A DNA stretch of 64,000 nucleotides from Halovivax ruber XH-70. GTDB lineage: Archaea; Halobacteriota; Halobacteria; Halobacteriales; Natrialbaceae. Under the pieces are notes generated by a model. It worked only from the letters and a program-made list of their open reading frames with translations, was not told the origin of the DNA and ran no database searches. This document shows, one piece after another, positions 63,768-64,000 of the stretch. The stretch spans positions 1,178,001 through 1,242,000 of the forward strand of contig NC_019964.1 in NCBI RefSeq assembly GCF_000328525.1, written 5' to 3'. A program made the position numbers and the translations under genes. The stretch's first letter is position 1, and the number at the start of each line of letters is the position of its first letter.

Positions 63768-64000
63768 TTTCTTGCTGACGAACAATCTCGTGAGTCAGCA
63801 CGACGTGACGGTGATCGGATTTGAGCCCTATCAGTCGCGCACAGCGAACGAAGTGAGCGAGCACGTCTGATTTCGGTTCAAATCCGAGTTGGCCCATCTT
63901 CCTGCGGCGAGCAAAGACGCGAGCGACGGCTTTTCATTCAGGGTTTGTGTGCGTTCCATGGGGACGTAATGGGGGGAATCCGCAATAATTGGAATTCTAG
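63768..64000. other. Segment downstream of tRNA-Ile
   Basis: No gene is seen. It contains the tRNA 3'-end repeat (63873-63897) and, before it, the haloarchaeal string GCGAACGAAGTGAGCGAGCA (63844-63863). Sequence beyond the repeat (63898-64000) becomes AT-richer toward the window edge. Confidence 0.5.
63873..63897 (+). repeat. Second copy of tRNA-Ile 3' end (candidate att site)
   Basis: These 25 bases are identical to 63744-63768, the T arm and acceptor 3' strand of tRNA-Ile plus one base. The offset is 129 bp. Such 3'-end duplications are typical footprints of integrative elements at tRNA genes. No integrase is visible within the window, so an element could lie to the right of 64000. Confidence 0.6.

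Noticed and set aside
63709-63897. A 62-codon minus-strand frame with two similar segments
   Set aside because: The repeated MGQLGFEP segments are only the antisense translation of the tRNA-Ile end and its copy.

Overview
This window is a GC-rich stretch of a haloarchaeal (class Halobacteria) chromosome. The proteins are very acidic and rich in Asp, Glu, Thr and Val. Start codons are ATG or GTG, often with no Shine-Dalgarno sequence. Promoters look archaeal (TTTAAA/TTTATA boxes). The gene set is archaeal or specifically haloarchaeal: HalX response regulator, PAN, MptA, Pcc1, RpoP, PPS/pantoate kinase, ThiR and L37Ae. The zinc-finger-less L37Ae may point to a Natrialbales-like lineage, but that is inference.

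Layout. 0-9.2 kb: 3' end of purL, a HalX response regulator facing a degenerate PAS-GAF histidine-kinase-like sensor, a small acidic protein, a thioredoxin-like protein, a membrane protein, NAD kinase, a KaiC-type ATPase and a putative metallopeptidase. 9.4-19.1 kb: a Tat-exported LVIVD/PKD/GEVED surface protein, thiazole synthase Thi4, HflX GTPase, and the archaeal CoA enzymes PPS and pantoate kinase. Between the two CoA genes lies a membrane protein with 13 tandem DUF1508-like repeats. 19.4-31.3 kb: a chemotaxis transducer, aspartyl-tRNA synthetase, a methyltransferase, the ThiR thiamine regulator, dCTP deaminase, Pth2, an esterase, TruD, a DUF2103 protein, and a compact information-processing run (L37Ae, RpoP, Pcc1, prefoldin beta, DUF3194, a 45-aa membrane protein). 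31.5-46.3 kb: GMP synthase glutaminase subunit, PAN, a winged-helix regulator, Mre11-Rad50, three small haloarchaeal proteins, family B DNA polymerase and SufCBD. As I recall it, this order matches the Haloferax volcanii HVO_0850-0861 region. 46.4-51.5 kb: a hypothetical protein, an APC permease with a separate Usp protein, a ferritin-like protein coupled to a DtxR-family regulator, and a 755-bp gene-poor stretch. 51.5-64 kb: tRNA-Gln(TTG), a multicopper oxidase, a second transducer, a ZIP metal transporter with candidate operators, an M24 peptidase, MptA, a TrmB regulator, a DUF255 protein, FxsA and tRNA-Ile(GAT). The tRNA-Ile 3' end is repeated 129 bp downstream.

How the genes connect. Several pathways have more than one member here: CoA (PPS, pantoate kinase), thiamine (Thi4, ThiR), DNA repair and replication (Mre11-Rad50, PolB), Fe-S assembly (SufCBD), metal homeostasis (ferritin-like protein, DtxR regulator, ZIP, multicopper oxidase) and sensing (HalX regulator, pseudo-kinase, two cache-type transducers). 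Most of the window is conserved core genome. I see no CRISPR array, no intact transposon and no defence island.

The signals most worth a second look are the histidine-kinase-like protein without its phosphoacceptor His, the 13-repeat DUF1508 membrane protein, the cysteine-free L37Ae, the paired dyads upstream of the ZIP gene, the duplicated tRNA-Ile end, the repeat-rich patch beside aspS, and the hairpin-bearing interval before tRNA-Gln. Simple (GT)n, (TC)n and TGTCTG-type tracts occur in several intergenic spaces.
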